DNA of 64,000 nt from WTKG01 sp963735005. Lineage in GTDB: Bacteria > Actinomycetota > Actinomycetes > Actinomycetales > Demequinaceae. Within the stretch, counting starts at the first letter, position 1, and each line of letters opens with the position of its first letter. A program made the position numbers and the translations under genes. Positions 46,069-55,649 of this stretch are shown here, one piece after another. The stretch is from the NCBI GenBank assembly GCA_963735005.1, contig CAVTJA010000002.1, forward strand, positions 1 through 64,000, read 5' to 3'. The notes under the pieces were generated by a model. That model worked only from the letters and a program-made list of their open reading frames with translations. It was not told the DNA's origin and ran no database searches.

Positions 46069-46556
46069 CGGAAGTTGACGAACTGCAGGGCGGCGTCGAC
46101 GTCGGCGCCCTTCATGAGCGCGATCGTGGCCTGAAGGTCGTCCCGCGACTTGCCGGTGACGCGCAGCTCGTCGCCCTGGATCAACGCCTTGACGGTCTTA
46201 GGGCCCTCGTCGCGCACGAGCTTGGTGAGCTTCTTGGCGACCTCCTGCGTGATTCCCTCGCGCAGCTCGGCCACCAGCCGGAACTCCTTGCCGGACGGCT
46301 GCGGCTCCCCGTACTCGAGCGCCTTGAGCGAAATCTCGCGCCTGGCGAGCTTGGCGATCAGCACGTCGAGGATGGCCTTCACGCGCTCCGGGCTGTTCGC
46401 CTTCATCAGGATCGCCTCGCCGGACCACTCGATGGATGCGCCGACGCCCTTGAAGTCGTAGCGTTGCGCGATCTCCTTGGCCGCCTGATTGAGCGCGTTG
46501 TCCACCTCTTGGCGGTCAATCTTGCTCACCACGTCGAACGATGCGTCCTTTGCCAT
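46065..46556 (-). CDS. yajQ: YajQ family nucleotide-binding protein
   Basis: A 163-residue protein starting MAKDASFDVVSKIDRQEVDN, with YDFKG near residue 35, LIAKLARREISLKALEYGEP near 68, and the ending QGDELRVTGKSRDDLQ. All are typical of YajQ/UPF0234, two RNA-binding-like domains reported to bind cyclic di-GMP in some bacteria. GGGAG lies upstream of the ATG. Regulatory role inferred from the family. Confidence 0.93.
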   Translation of the reverse strand: MAKDASFDVVSKIDRQEVDNALNQAAKEIAQRYDFKGVGASIEWSGEAILMKANSPERVKAILDVLIAKLARREISLKALEYGEPQPSGKEFRLVAELREGITQEVAKKLTKLVRDEGPKTVKALIQGDELRVTGKSRDDLQATIALMKGADVDAALQFVNFR

Positions 46557-46643
46557 GCTCGTCTCCCTCGCTGGGCCGCGACCCGTTTCGCCGCGCGCGC
46601 CCGTTTGTTGCTATCCTTCCATGCGCGCCTGTTGCAGGCGCAA

Positions 46644-46725
46644 GGCAGGTTACCCGAGCGGCCAAAGGGAGCTGACTGTAAATCAGCCGTCTATGACTAC
46701 GGGGGTTCGAATCCCTCACCTGCCA
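46644..46725 (+). tRNA. tRNA-Tyr (anticodon GTA)
   Basis: Acceptor GGCAGGT pairs with ACCTGCC. The anticodon arm CTGACT-GTA-AATCAG gives GTA. A long variable arm and GGGGGTTCGAATCCC T arm follow. The long variable arm is as expected for bacterial tRNA-Tyr. CCA is not encoded. Confidence 0.95.
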
Positions 46726-46771
46726 CGCTAGGCCCGGTCACGTACCGGGCCTTCGTGTTCCCCGGGCGCGG

Positions 46772-48034
46772 CTACGAAAGCGCGGCGGCGAGGGCGTCCG
46801 CGAGGTTTCCCCGCGGCTTTGCGACGACGCTGTGGAGACCAAGCCACGTGGCCATCAGTCGGAGCTCGGTCGCCGCGGCGGCTGAGATGTCGTCGGACCC
46901 GCGGCGCCTGGCACCGGGGGCGGCTTGGGCTTCGCGCCACGCGGCCTGGACCAGTAGCTCGCCGGCTTTGCGGTCCGCCTTCAGGTCGAACCGCCCCACC
47001 ATCTGGTCGCCCAGCAGGAACGGCAGCGTGTAGTAGCCGTACCGCCGCTTGGGCTCGGGCGTGTAGATCTCGATGCGGTAGTCCATGCCGAACACCCGCT
47101 CCAGCCGCGGCCGGTACCAACACACCGGGTCGAATGGGCTGAGCAGAGCCGCGCCGGTGGCTCGCCCTGGGTCCTGCGCGCCTGCGGCGAGCAGCGCCGG
47201 GCCGCGCCAGCCTTCCACCGTGACCCACTGCGCGAGCCCGCGCTCCACGGCGGACGCCGCCCATGCCGCCGCGCCAGCGTTTCCAGGCCTCGCGGCCGGC
47301 TTGAGCCGAAAGTGGTCGCACAGGTCTGCCGGCGTGCCAACCCCGCACGCTGCGAGCGCGCGGTCGAACAAGGCTTGCCGAGCGTCGGCGTCCGGGACCC
47401 CCCAGCCGCCCGCGTCGGCTGGAGGCCCGCCCCACGCGCGCTGCGTCGCGTCGTAGGTCCGCGCGAAGTGGCGGCCCCGCGACGCGGCTACCTGCCCTGT
47501 GAAGAACAAGTACTCGAGCGCGACCTTGACGTCGCCAAGGTCCCACCAGCCGCCGCGGCTGGTACCGCGTGGGGCGAGGTGGTCGAGGTCCGCGCCCACG
47601 AGCGGGCCGGAGGCCTCGACGGCCGCGCGCACCTGGGCGAGCAGGCCCGGCCGGTCGCGCTCGAGGCGGGCGTGGGTGCGCGCCTTCCAGTTGTCCGCCG
47701 CGGCCATCCGGTGCTGGAGCAGCGGCAGCATGTCGAGCGGCATCACCGAGGCCTCGTGCCCCCAGTGCTCGAAGCAGTGCGCGCTGTGGCCGTCGTGGTC
47801 ACCCCACAGGTACGCGTCGAGGCGAGCGGTGTCGTACGCGCCGTAGCGGGAGAACGCGGGCAGGTAGTGTGCGCGCGCGAGGACGTTCACGGTGTCGAGC
47901 TGGAGGACGCCCTGGCGCGCCAGGTATTCGCCGAAGTGTCGCTCGGTGACTGCGCCCGCAGGGCGCCGCCGGGACAACCCCTGCGCGTGCAGGAAGATGC
48001 GTCTAGACTCGGGTTGCGACAAGGTCTGCGCCAC
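46772..48034 (-). CDS. YcaQ/AlkX-type winged-helix DNA glycosylase
   Basis: A 420-residue protein of the HTH_42 (AlkZ/YcaQ) superfamily that unhooks bulky or crosslinked bases from DNA. It has GVLQLDTVNVLARAHYLP at residues 43-60; the QLD triplet matches the Q-x-D catalytic motif of YcaQ rather than HxQ of AlkZ. Also present are YLWGDHDG-HCFEHWGHEASVMP near 85-105 and the C-terminal SPFDPVCWYRPRLERVFG, YRIEIYTPEPKRRYGYY. GTG 48034 was chosen for its -10 box six bases upstream; the frame extends 28 codons further without similarity. Confidence 0.82.
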   Translation of the reverse strand: MAQTLSQPESRRIFLHAQGLSRRRPAGAVTERHFGEYLARQGVLQLDTVNVLARAHYLPAFSRYGAYDTARLDAYLWGDHDGHSAHCFEHWGHEASVMPLDMLPLLQHRMAAADNWKARTHARLERDRPGLLAQVRAAVEASGPLVGADLDHLAPRGTSRGGWWDLGDVKVALEYLFFTGQVAASRGRHFARTYDATQRAWGGPPADAGGWGVPDADARQALFDRALAACGVGTPADLCDHFRLKPAARPGNAGAAAWAASAVERGLAQWVTVEGWRGPALLAAGAQDPGRATGAALLSPFDPVCWYRPRLERVFGMDYRIEIYTPEPKRRYGYYTLPFLLGDQMVGRFDLKADRKAGELLVQAAWREAQAAPGARRRGSDDISAAAATELRLMATWLGLHSVVAKPRGNLADALAAALS

Positions 48035-48040
48035 GCGCTC

Positions 48041-48046
48041 ACAGTA
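48041..48046 (-). promoter_or_regulatory. -10 box TACTGT, leaderless start of the YcaQ-type gene
   Basis: TACTGT ends six bases before GTG 48034 with no ribosome site. Confidence 0.5.
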
Positions 48047-48111
48047 GCCCGAAGGTGTGACGTGGGCCGATTTCGCGCGAGTCCCAACGTGCGGGTATGC
48101 TATTCCGGCTT

Positions 48112-48184
48112 GCCCCAATAGCTCAGTCGGCAGAGCGTTTCCATGGTAAGGAAAAGGTCCAGGGTTCGATTCCCTGTTGGGGCT
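48112..48184 (+). tRNA. tRNA-Thr (anticodon GGT)
   Basis: Acceptor GCCCCAA pairs with TTGGGGC. D arm GCTCAGTCGGCAGAGC, anticodon arm TTTCC-ATGGTAA-GGAAA (anticodon GGT), T arm CAGGGTTCGATTCCCTG. Discriminator U; CCA not encoded. Confidence 0.95.
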
Positions 48185-48222
48185 CGGATGTGGTCGGCTT
48201 CCTCGGAAGCCGGGCGCGACCT

Positions 48223-48296
48223 GGCGGGGTAGCTCAGATGGTTAGAGCGCACGACTCATAATCGTGAGGTCGCGGGTTCGATCCCCGCCTCCGCTA
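48223..48296 (+). tRNA. tRNA-Met (anticodon CAT), elongator
   Basis: Acceptor GGCGGGG with CTCCGCT, D arm GCTCAGATGGTTAGAGC, anticodon arm CACGA-CTCATAA-TCGTG, T arm GCGGGTTCGATCCCCGC. It lacks the initiator features (three G:C pairs below the anticodon loop), so it is the elongator form. Confidence 0.95.
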
Positions 48297-48335
48297 CAAC
48301 AACGGAAGACGCGCACAGCGCGAAGGAGCAAGAAC

Positions 48336-48500
48336 GTGGCTAAGAACGACATCCGCCCCAAGATCACTTTGGCGTGCGTGGACTGCAAAGAGCGCAACTA
48401 CATCACCAAGAAGAACCGCCGCAACACGCCTGACCGCCTGGAGCTCGGCAAGTTCTGCCCGCGCTGCGGCAAGCAGACCCAGCACCGCGAGACCCGCTAA
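48336..48500 (+). CDS. rpmG: 50S ribosomal protein L33
   Basis: A 54-residue protein, VAKNDIRPKITLACVDCK then KNRRNTPDRLELGKFCPRCG. The two CxxC pairs mark the zinc-binding L33 paralogue. GTG 48336 follows AGGAG by seven bases; the upstream open frame runs into the tRNA and is not coding. Confidence 0.96.
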   Translation: MAKNDIRPKITLACVDCKERNYITKKNRRNTPDRLELGKFCPRCGKQTQHRETR

Positions 48501-48512
48501 GTCGTCTCGCGT

Positions 48513-48963
48513 ATGGCCGTCAACGTCGACGCAGTAGGCCGGTCTTACGGGCCGTACGACGCGTACGAGGTGTCGCGGGTGAAGATCCGCGAGTTCGCCG
48601 ACGCCGTTGACGCGCGCTCGCGCTCCCACCGGGAAGTCGCGGCGGCCAAGGAGCACGGCTACGCGGACCTCGTCGCGCCCACCACTTTCGCCGTCGCGAT
48701 CGCCCAGCGCGCCGAGTTCCACGTGATCCAGGACCCAGAGGTCGGGCGTGGACTTCTCGCGCGTGGTGCACGCCGACGAGCGCTTCACCCACCACCGCCC
48801 CATCGTCGCTGGCGACGTGATCGAGACCGTCATCCACGTCGAGAACATCGTGCAGCGCGCGGGCATCTCGATGGTGACCACCCGCGCCGAGCTCACGGAC
48901 GCCGACGGCGAGCCCGTCGCCACCGTGCGCTCCACCCTCGCCGTGAGGGAGGACGCCTCATGA
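48513..48963 (+). CDS. HadA-like FAS1-type dehydratase subunit (one-base frameshift)
   Basis: The MaoC-like N-terminal (FAS1_DH_region) subunit of a (3R)-hydroxyacyl-ACP dehydratase. It reads SYGPYDAYEVSRVKIREFAD and APTTFAVAIAQRAEFHVI; then an extra G near 48744-48746 breaks the frame. Corrected, DFSRVVHADERFTHHRPIVA and AGISMVTTRAELTDADGEPV continue to a TGA overlapping the next ATG. About 149 residues. This subunit lacks the catalytic residues, which come from HadB. Confidence 0.86.
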
Positions 48964-49382
48964 CCGGCCCTTCGCTCGCGACTCTCGAACTTGGCGAAAT
49001 CGTCGCCACCCGCACGCTGACAGTGACCCGCGACAACCTCGTGCGTTACGCGGGCGCATCCGGCGACTTCAACCCGATTCACTACAACGACGCGTTCGCG
49101 GAGTCCGTGGGCCTGCCCGGCGTCATTGCCCACGGCATGTTCACGATGGGCGTCGCCGCGTCGGTTGCCGAGGAGTGGGCTGGCGCGGGCAACGTCGCCG
49201 ACTACCAGTGCCGGTTCACGCGCCCCATCCCCGTGCCCGCGCTTGGCGAGGCCGACGTGATCATCACCGCCACGGTCGGCGCGATCGATCCCGAGGCGCG
49301 GACCGCCCGTATCGACCTCGCCGTCGAGTACGAAGGCCAGAAGGTGCTGGGCAAGGCCCAGGCCGTCGTTAACTGCTCGTAG
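48960..49382 (+). CDS. MaoC-like dehydratase HadB
   Basis: A 140-residue hot-dog-fold hydratase. The catalytic motif is YAGASGDFNPIHYNDAFAE near residues 30-48 (Asp and His of hydratase 2), followed by GVIAHGMFTMGVAAS. It would pair with the HadA-like protein, to which it is coupled by ATGA, for a fatty-acid elongation or degradation dehydration step. The hadAB-murB vicinity is common in actinobacteria. Confidence 0.92.
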   Translation: MTGPSLATLELGEIVATRTLTVTRDNLVRYAGASGDFNPIHYNDAFAESVGLPGVIAHGMFTMGVAASVAEEWAGAGNVADYQCRFTRPIPVPALGEADVIITATVGAIDPEARTARIDLAVEYEGQKVLGKAQAVVNCS

Positions 49383-49408
49383 GCGAGCGGGTGCGCGGCC
49401 GCGGCGGG

Positions 49409-50464
49409 TTACGCCGGGCGCGCGATGGTGGTGCCGGGCACGTATTCCAGCGGCACAGTGACCGGCGCGGGGGACTCGCCGTCGAGCAAGGCCTTGACCT
49501 CGAGCGCGAGGGCCTTGCCCTTGCGGACGCCGTCCTGCGCCATGGTGGTGAGCTGGTGAGGCGCGAGCCACGGCAGGTCAAGGCCGTCAAACCCGACGAC
49601 CGAGAGGTCCTGTGGGACGCGCACCTCGAGCTCCCGGGCCGCGATGATCACGCCAGCCGCGAGCAGGTCGGACTGGCAGACCAACGCCGTTGGGCGGGAC
49701 TCGTGGCTGATCGCCAGGTGCCCCGCCGCGATGCCCTCCTCGACCATCGTCGCCGCGGCCTCGACCACGACGCACGGCTCGACCCCTGCGAGCGCGAACG
49801 CCTCGAGACGGTTGCGGGTGGGAGTCCAGTGGGCTCGTGGCAGGTTGTCCTTGTCGAGGATCTCGGTGGCGTGCCGGAGGCCGAACGGCAGGGTGACGGT
49901 GCCGATGCGCTCGTGGCCTAGTTCGCGAAGCTCGCCGATCAGCTGCGCGGTGCCCGCGGCGTCGTCGATCGTGACGAGTCCCGCCCCCTTGATAGCCGGC
50001 CCCTCCATGATGACCACAGGAATGCCGCGTCGCTTGAGGACCTCGAGCGAGGGGTCGTCCTCGTCGCGCACGCGCATGATGATCGCCGCGTCCATGGCCG
50101 CGGTATCCAGGGTGGTGGTTTCGCCCTCGATGCCGGTGGGTGGTGGAACGAGCAGTACGGACAGCCCCATGGTGCCAAGCTCGTCCACGAGGCCGTCCAT
50201 GACGCGCAGCGTGTTGGGGTCGCGGAAGCTGTGCACAAGCTTCTCGGATACGACGACGGCGATGACGCCCGTGCGCCCGGAGCGGAGCGACTTGCCGAGC
50301 GGGCTTGGGCCGCCGTACCCGAGGTCCTTGGCGGCCTTCTGGACGCGCGCCTTGGTCTCGTCTGTGATGGGCCCCGCGCCCGAATACGTGAGCGAGACGG
50401 TGGACAGGGACACACCCGCGCGCTCTGCGACGTCGGCCATGGTGGGCCTGCGGCGAGTCGTCAT
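49409..50464 (-). CDS. LacI family transcriptional regulator
   Basis: A 351-residue repressor. The helix-turn-helix is MADVAERAGVSLSTVSLTYS (residues 8-27), with hinge region KSLRSGRTGVIAVVV, then a periplasmic-binding-type effector domain including TIDDAAGTAQLIGELRELGH and the final SVVGFDGLDLPWLAPHQLT. ATG 50464 follows AAGGAG, so the upstream 14 codons are not used. It diverges from the MFS gene, its likely target; the ligand is unknown. Confidence 0.92.
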   Translation of the reverse strand: MTTRRRPTMADVAERAGVSLSTVSLTYSGAGPITDETKARVQKAAKDLGYGGPSPLGKSLRSGRTGVIAVVVSEKLVHSFRDPNTLRVMDGLVDELGTMGLSVLLVPPPTGIEGETTTLDTAAMDAAIIMRVRDEDDPSLEVLKRRGIPVVIMEGPAIKGAGLVTIDDAAGTAQLIGELRELGHERIGTVTLPFGLRHATEILDKDNLPRAHWTPTRNRLEAFALAGVEPCVVVEAAATMVEEGIAAGHLAISHESRPTALVCQSDLLAAGVIIAARELEVRVPQDLSVVGFDGLDLPWLAPHQLTTMAQDGVRKGKALALEVKALLDGESPAPVTVPLEYVPGTTIARPA

Positions 50465-50520
50465 GCGGGGTCTCCTTGGTTTGCGTTTCGCCCAGCGTAC
50501 CGGCACAATGCTGAGTAATC

Positions 50521-50536
50521 CTCGAATCGTTTCGAG
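50521..50536. promoter_or_regulatory. Probable LacI-family operator CTCGAATCGTTTCGAG
   Basis: A 16-base near-perfect palindrome centred on CG (one mismatched pair next to the centre), the usual form of LacI-family operators. It lies between the regulator start (50464) and the MFS start (50627), 90 bases before the latter. Confidence 0.6.
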
Positions 50537-50626
50537 AGCGGCCGGAAGTCACGGCCGCTTTGCCAATGGCGGCGGCGCACACCCCGCCAGAGCGCGCCGC
50601 CTGCACCAGCAGAAGGCGCCACACAC

Positions 50627-51952
50627 GTGACCACTCGCTACGCACCAACGGACGCCCCCGACGCGGCCAGGATTGCGCGCGCGCGGACGGCGCTGCTCGT
50701 CATCTTCTTCGCGATGGGCAACCTGATGGCGACGTTCTTCTCGCGCATCCCGTCGCTGCGCGACGACCTCGGCGTGAGCACGGGTGGGTTGTCGACGCTG
50801 ATCATCTTTGGTGCGGCGGGCGCGCTTGTGGGCCTCACGTTCACGGGCTGGGCGGCTAGCAAGGTTGGCACCCGGCGGCTGCTGGTGTGGTCCACGTACT
50901 CGCACCTGCTCGCCTACGCCGCCGTGGGCTTCTCGGCGGTGCTCGGTCTGCCCGCCATGTTCGCCATCGGGCACTTCTTCGTGAGCTTCAGCTTCGCGTT
51001 TACAAACGTCTCGATCAACGCCGAAGCCGCGAACGTCGAGCGCGCCACGGGCCGCAGCATCATGGCGCAGTTCCACGCGGCGTTCTCGGTGGGAATGGCG
51101 GTCGCGCTGGCGGTGGGCGCGCTGGTGTCGCACCTTGAAGTCCCGGTCGTGTGGCACCTGGTTGCGGTGGGCGTGATCCTCGCGATCGCCCGGCTGGTGA
51201 TGATCCCGGCCGCAACGATGGACGGCCGGCCGATCGCGGTCGAGGCCGGCGCGCGCCTGGGGGGCCCGTTCGCTACCGCGAAGGCGGAGTACCGCGAGCC
51301 GCGCATCGTCATGATCGGGTTGATCGTGTTCGCGGGAGCGATGACAGAATTCAGCGCGGCCCAGTGGGTCGCGCTCGCCGCCGTCGACGACTTTGGCCTC
51401 AGCGAGTCGACCGGCGACCTCATGTACTGGCTGTTCGTGCTCTCGATGGTGTCCGTGCGGGTGTTCGGCGCTCGGGTCGTCGCCCGGTTCGGGCGGGTGG
51501 TGACGCTGCGCGTCTCGGCCGTCAGCATCGGGCTTGGCGTGCTCGGCTTCGCGCTGTCGCCCGTGTTCGCGCTCGTGCCGGTCGCCCTTGTGTTGTGGGG
51601 CGTCGGGGCCGCCCTTGGCATCCCGCTCGGGTTCTCCGCGGCCGCAGACGACCCGAAGCGAGCCGCCGCGAGAGTCGCAGCGGTGTCATCGTTCTCTACT
51701 CTGGCCGGGCTCGTGGTGCCCCAGGTCATCGGTCACGTGGCCGGGGCCACGACACTGCGCCTCGCGCTGTTGCTGGTCCTCCTCGCGCCGGCGATGTCGT
51801 TCTTGCTGGCGCGCGCGGTGCGGCCGTCCGGGCGGGTGTTCGGGCGGCACTCGCCCAACCGCGCGCAGCGCAAGGCGATCGCGGCGCGCTTTGAGTCGGA
51901 CCTCGTCGTGCCCGTCGCGACGGAGCCCGAGCCCCCCGCACCCGCGGCTTAG
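50627..51952 (+). CDS. MFS transporter
   Basis: A 441-residue major-facilitator protein with twelve hydrophobic segments, two six-helix halves and a charged cytoplasmic tail. The first half has FFSRIPSLRDDLGVSTG and WAASKVGTRRLLVW, a variant of the loop 2-3 motif; the second half has FGARVVARFGRVVTLR. It resembles the YbjJ-type subgroup. GTG 50627 has only a weak AAGG upstream. The substrate is unknown; a LacI regulator next door suggests a sugar or nucleoside. Confidence 0.85.
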   Translation: MTTRYAPTDAPDAARIARARTALLVIFFAMGNLMATFFSRIPSLRDDLGVSTGGLSTLIIFGAAGALVGLTFTGWAASKVGTRRLLVWSTYSHLLAYAAVGFSAVLGLPAMFAIGHFFVSFSFAFTNVSINAEAANVERATGRSIMAQFHAAFSVGMAVALAVGALVSHLEVPVVWHLVAVGVILAIARLVMIPAATMDGRPIAVEAGARLGGPFATAKAEYREPRIVMIGLIVFAGAMTEFSAAQWVALAAVDDFGLSESTGDLMYWLFVLSMVSVRVFGARVVARFGRVVTLRVSAVSIGLGVLGFALSPVFALVPVALVLWGVGAALGIPLGFSAAADDPKRAAARVAAVSSFSTLAGLVVPQVIGHVAGATTLRLALLLVLLAPAMSFLLARAVRPSGRVFGRHSPNRAQRKAIAARFESDLVVPVATEPEPPAPAA

Positions 51953-51975
51953 CGGGCTGCGGCGCTTGCGCCAAG

Positions 51976-51981
51976 TACGGT
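51976..51981 (+). promoter_or_regulatory. -10 box TACGGT, leaderless start of murB
   Basis: TACGGT ends six bases before ATG 51988; no ribosome site. Confidence 0.5.
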
Positions 51982-51987
51982 TGTCGC

Positions 51988-53070
51988 ATGACGTCGAAGA
52001 ACCTCGCTGACCTCACGACGTTACGCGTCGGCGGCCCGGCGGGCACGTACGTCGAGGCGGCGACGGAAGCCGAGTTCATCGACGCCATCCGCAGGGCGGA
52101 CGACGCAGGCGCGCCCCTTCTCGTCTTGGGCGGAGGCTCCAACGTGCTTGCGGCCGACGCGGCTTTCGACGGGGTCGTGGTCCGTGACGCGCGCGCAGAG
52201 ATCGTCGTGTCGAGCGACCCGGCGTGCGCGGGCGCGGGGTTCACCGTGACCGCTGGCATGCCGTGGGACGCCGTGGTTGAACGCGCGGTGGCGCAGCAGT
52301 GGATCGGCATCGAGTGCCTGTCCGGCATTCCCGGCTCCACGGGCGCCACGCCCGTCCAGAACGTTGGCGCTTACGGCCAGGAGGTCGCGGGCGGCATCGC
52401 GTCGGTGCGCACCTGGGACCGCGCGGAGTCGCGGGTGCGCACGTTGGCGCGCATTGACTGCCGCTTCGGTTACCGCACGTCGCTGCTCAAGGAGAGCATG
52501 CGCGGCGCCGCGGGGCGGGACTTCGCGCCAAGCCCGCGCTACATCGTCCTCGACGTCACCTTCCAGCTGCGCAACGGCAGCCTCGGTGCACCGATCGCCT
52601 ACGCGCAGCTCGCGGACGCGCTTGGCATCCAGGTAGGGGAGCGCGCGCCGTCGGCGGATGTGCGCGCCGCGGTGCTCGAGCTGCGCCGCTCCAAGGGGAT
52701 GGTGCTCGATGCCTCAGACCCGGACACAGCGTCGGCCGGGTCCTTCTTCACCAACCCCGTGCTCACGGCGCAGCAGGCCGCCGAACTTCCGGACGATGCG
52801 CCGCGCTACCCGGTTGGCGAGGGTGCACCCGCCGGCGCGGTCAAGACCAGCGCGGCTTGGCTCATCGAGCACGCGGGGCTGTCCCGTGGATTCGCGCTTG
52901 ACGGCTCCCTCGCGGCGCTTTCGAGCAAGCACACGCTGGCACTCACGAACCGCGGTGGCGCCACGGCCGCGGAGCTTGTTGACCTGGCCCGACACGTGCG
53001 CGCGGCGGTGAATGGGGCGTTCGGGGTCACGCTGGAGCCGGAGCCCGTCCTGGTGGGCGTCGAACTCTAG
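51988..53070 (+). CDS. murB: UDP-N-acetylenolpyruvoylglucosamine reductase MurB
   Basis: A 360-residue FAD enzyme that reduces enolpyruvyl-GlcNAc to UDP-MurNAc for peptidoglycan. TTLRVGGPAGTYVEA at residues 11-25, LVLGGGSNVLAAD near 50, GIECLSGIPGSTGATPVQNV near 110, and the catalytic serine loop ASAGSFFTNPV near 250 with AAWLIEHAG near 290. Type I MurB, long as in actinobacteria. It converges on the FtsX permease with a strong terminator between. Confidence 0.95.
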   Translation: MTSKNLADLTTLRVGGPAGTYVEAATEAEFIDAIRRADDAGAPLLVLGGGSNVLAADAAFDGVVVRDARAEIVVSSDPACAGAGFTVTAGMPWDAVVERAVAQQWIGIECLSGIPGSTGATPVQNVGAYGQEVAGGIASVRTWDRAESRVRTLARIDCRFGYRTSLLKESMRGAAGRDFAPSPRYIVLDVTFQLRNGSLGAPIAYAQLADALGIQVGERAPSADVRAAVLELRRSKGMVLDASDPDTASAGSFFTNPVLTAQQAAELPDDAPRYPVGEGAPAGAVKTSAAWLIEHAGLSRGFALDGSLAALSSKHTLALTNRGGATAAELVDLARHVRAAVNGAFGVTLEPEPVLVGVEL

Positions 53071-53087
53071 CCAGTCGCGTCCGGACG

Positions 53088-53125
53088 CACGTGGGGCCCG
53101 CGCCTCTCGGCCCGGGCCCCACGTG
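53088..53125. terminator. Bidirectional terminator between murB and the ABC permease
   Basis: CACGTGGGGCCCG (53088-53100) pairs perfectly over 13 bp with CGGGCCCCACGTG (53113-53125) around a 12-base loop. It sits between convergent genes and can serve both strands. Confidence 0.8.
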
Positions 53126-53134
53126 TCGGTTCCG

Positions 53135-55649
53135 CTACTCGGACGCGATGGCGTCCAAGATGTTGAGCTTGGAAGCGCGCCGCGCCGGCCAGATGGCCGC
53201 GACGACGCCCGCGATGATCGCGAGCACCGCGTACAGGCCGAGCCAGGCCCACGGGACCACGATCGACGTGAAGCCCTCGGACTTGAGAGCTGTCAGGAGG
53301 GCCACCCCCAAACTCGTGCCGAGGATCATGCCGAGCACGGTTCCGAACAGCGCCATGACCACCGACTCAAGCGTGATCATTCCGGCCACCTTGCGCCGCC
53401 CGAGCCCGATCGCCCGTAGCAGGCCCACCTCCCTGGTGCGCTCCGTGACGGACAGCAACAGCGTGTTGGCGATGCCGAGGATGGCGATCACGAGCGAGGT
53501 GCCCAGCAGGCCGGAAATGATGCCGATGAGCAGGGTCACCAGCTGGTTGACGGCCTTCACGAGCTCGGACGGCTCGGCGACAAGCACCGTGGGATAGTCC
53601 GCCAACGCGTCCGTCAAATCCGCTTTCACGTCCGCGACCTCGCGGCCATCCACGGTGGCGTAGAGCGCGAACGCCTGCACGGTGCCCAATAGTTGCTCGC
53701 CGGTATCCCAGCTGACGAAGAAGTCGCCGTCGTTGGGGCGGTTGTACAGGCCCGTCACTGTCAGGCTGAGGTCGCGCGCGGGGCCGTCAAGCAGGACGGT
53801 GTCGCCTACCTTGACGCCCTGTTCCTGAATGGCCGGCCCAATGAACACGCCGTCCCCAACCGTGGCGATGTCCGGGTCCGTGTCAAACGCGTAGTTCGCG
53901 TCGACCGTGCCAGGGTCAAATACCGACACGTCGTGGACTTCGTCCTCAAACTTCACCTGGTCGGCGGAGATGCGCAATACCTGGTCGATTCCGTCGAGAC
54001 CGTCAAGCACGGCCACCGCGCCCTCTGGGACGGGTCCCTGGGTGCCAAGCACCATGAGGTCCGCAGTCGTGTTTCCTGCGACTTGCTCCTTGACGAGGTC
54101 GCGCATCGACTCGGCGAAGGTCGCGGTGAGCGACAGCAGCATGACGCCGATCATGAGGGCGGCGGCGGTGTTCGACGACCGACGCGGCTCACGCTGGATG
54201 TTGTTCGCCGCGAGCTTGCCCGGACACCCCGGCCGCCTTGGTGAGGAGGTCGCGCATCGCGTAGGCGAGCGGGACGAGCACCTGTGCGGCCAGCAGGGTG
54301 GCGCCCAGGACGATGCCCACGGCGCCTGCCGCGATCCACCAGATCGGGCCCGGCACATCAACCCACAGCCCGGCTGCGATCGAGATGAGCGAGGCGAGGC
54401 TGAGCGAGCCGCCGATGACGTTGCGGAGGAACAGCGGCTTGCGCGCCGCCGACGACTCGCGAATGGCCTCGAGCGGTGCGATCCGAGAGGCGTGGATGGC
54501 AGGGCCGAACGCCGCGACGACCGTCACGCCATATCCAACCGCGAGCGCCCACAGCACCGCCGCAAGGGTCACCGACGCGGATCCGAGAGTGGTTCCAGTT
54601 GCCGCTCCAACCGCAGCCAGGAACAGCGCCCCGAGTCCCCAGCCGAACAGGAGTCCCAAGCCGGTCGCGACCGTCGCGATCACGAGCGCCTCGACCAGGA
54701 TCATCGTCCGCACCTGCTTGCCCGACGCCGCGATCGCCCGAACCAAGCCGAGCTCCCGGGTGCGCTGGGTCACGATGATGCGGAACGTGTTGACGACCAG
54801 GTACGACCCGACGAACACCGAGATGAACGCAAACACGAGACCGAAGATGTCAATCCAGTGGGTGAACTGCGCGACCTGCGCGTTCTCCTCCTCGACCTTC
54901 TGAGCAGACGTCAGCGCGCGCGCCGCGTCCGGGATGACGTCCCCAACCTTGCCCGCGAGCTGCGACGTGTCGACGCCCGCGGCGGGCACCACGTCGATGT
55001 TCGAGAAACCTTCGACTCCGGCGAGCGCACGCGCGTCGTCGACCGTCACATAGTTGAGCGAAGCACCTTGAAGGGTGTTGGTCTCGCCGAACTGGATTGT
55101 GCCGACGAGAGTGAACTCCTCCACGCCGTCGGTCGCCGACACATAGACGGTGTCGCCGATGGCGTAGCCGAGCCGCTGCACCGTGCCCGCATCCATCGCG
55201 ATGTCGCCGGAACTCTGGGGCGCATGGCCGTCCACCAGCGTCGAGCGGTCAATGTCGGGCACGCCGGTCCAGTTGAAGAACAGCGACGGCGCGCCTTGCG
55301 ACGCGGGAGCCTTGTCGGGCGTCAGCATGGTCGCCTCGCCGTTCTGGGCACCGACACCGCCGTACGCGGCCTCAACTCCAGGAACCTTCTGGACGGCCGC
55401 AAGCGTGGCGTCGTCGAGTAGCGGGCCCGTGCCAACGTCGAACGCCTTGTCGGGGTCAGGCTCGACCAGGACGCGGTCGCCGCCGTAGATGTCGTTGTTG
55501 AGCGCCGTAAAGCCGATGGTGAGTCCGTTGGTGAACACGTGCGTGGACGACACCAGCGCCACTCCGAGCACCACCGCGAAGGTGGCAAGGAAGACGCGGC
55601 CGGGCTTGTGCTTGAGGTTCTTGAGGGCAAGTCGAAGCACGTCAGTCAC
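53135..55649 (-). CDS. FtsX-type ABC transporter permease (one-base frameshift)
   Basis: A permease of about 838 residues with two FtsX domains, each with a large extracytoplasmic loop and membrane helices; it belongs to the MacB/LolCE-like exporters. The N-terminal half starts TDVLRLALKNLKHKPGRVFL and ends TKAAGVSG. One extra base near 54218-54221 breaks the frame, after which KLAANNIQREPRRSSNTAAA continues into the second half, which ends PARRASKLNILDAIASE. It overlaps the ATPase gene by eight bases. The substrate is unknown; lipoprotein or peptide export is usual in the family. Confidence 0.85.
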
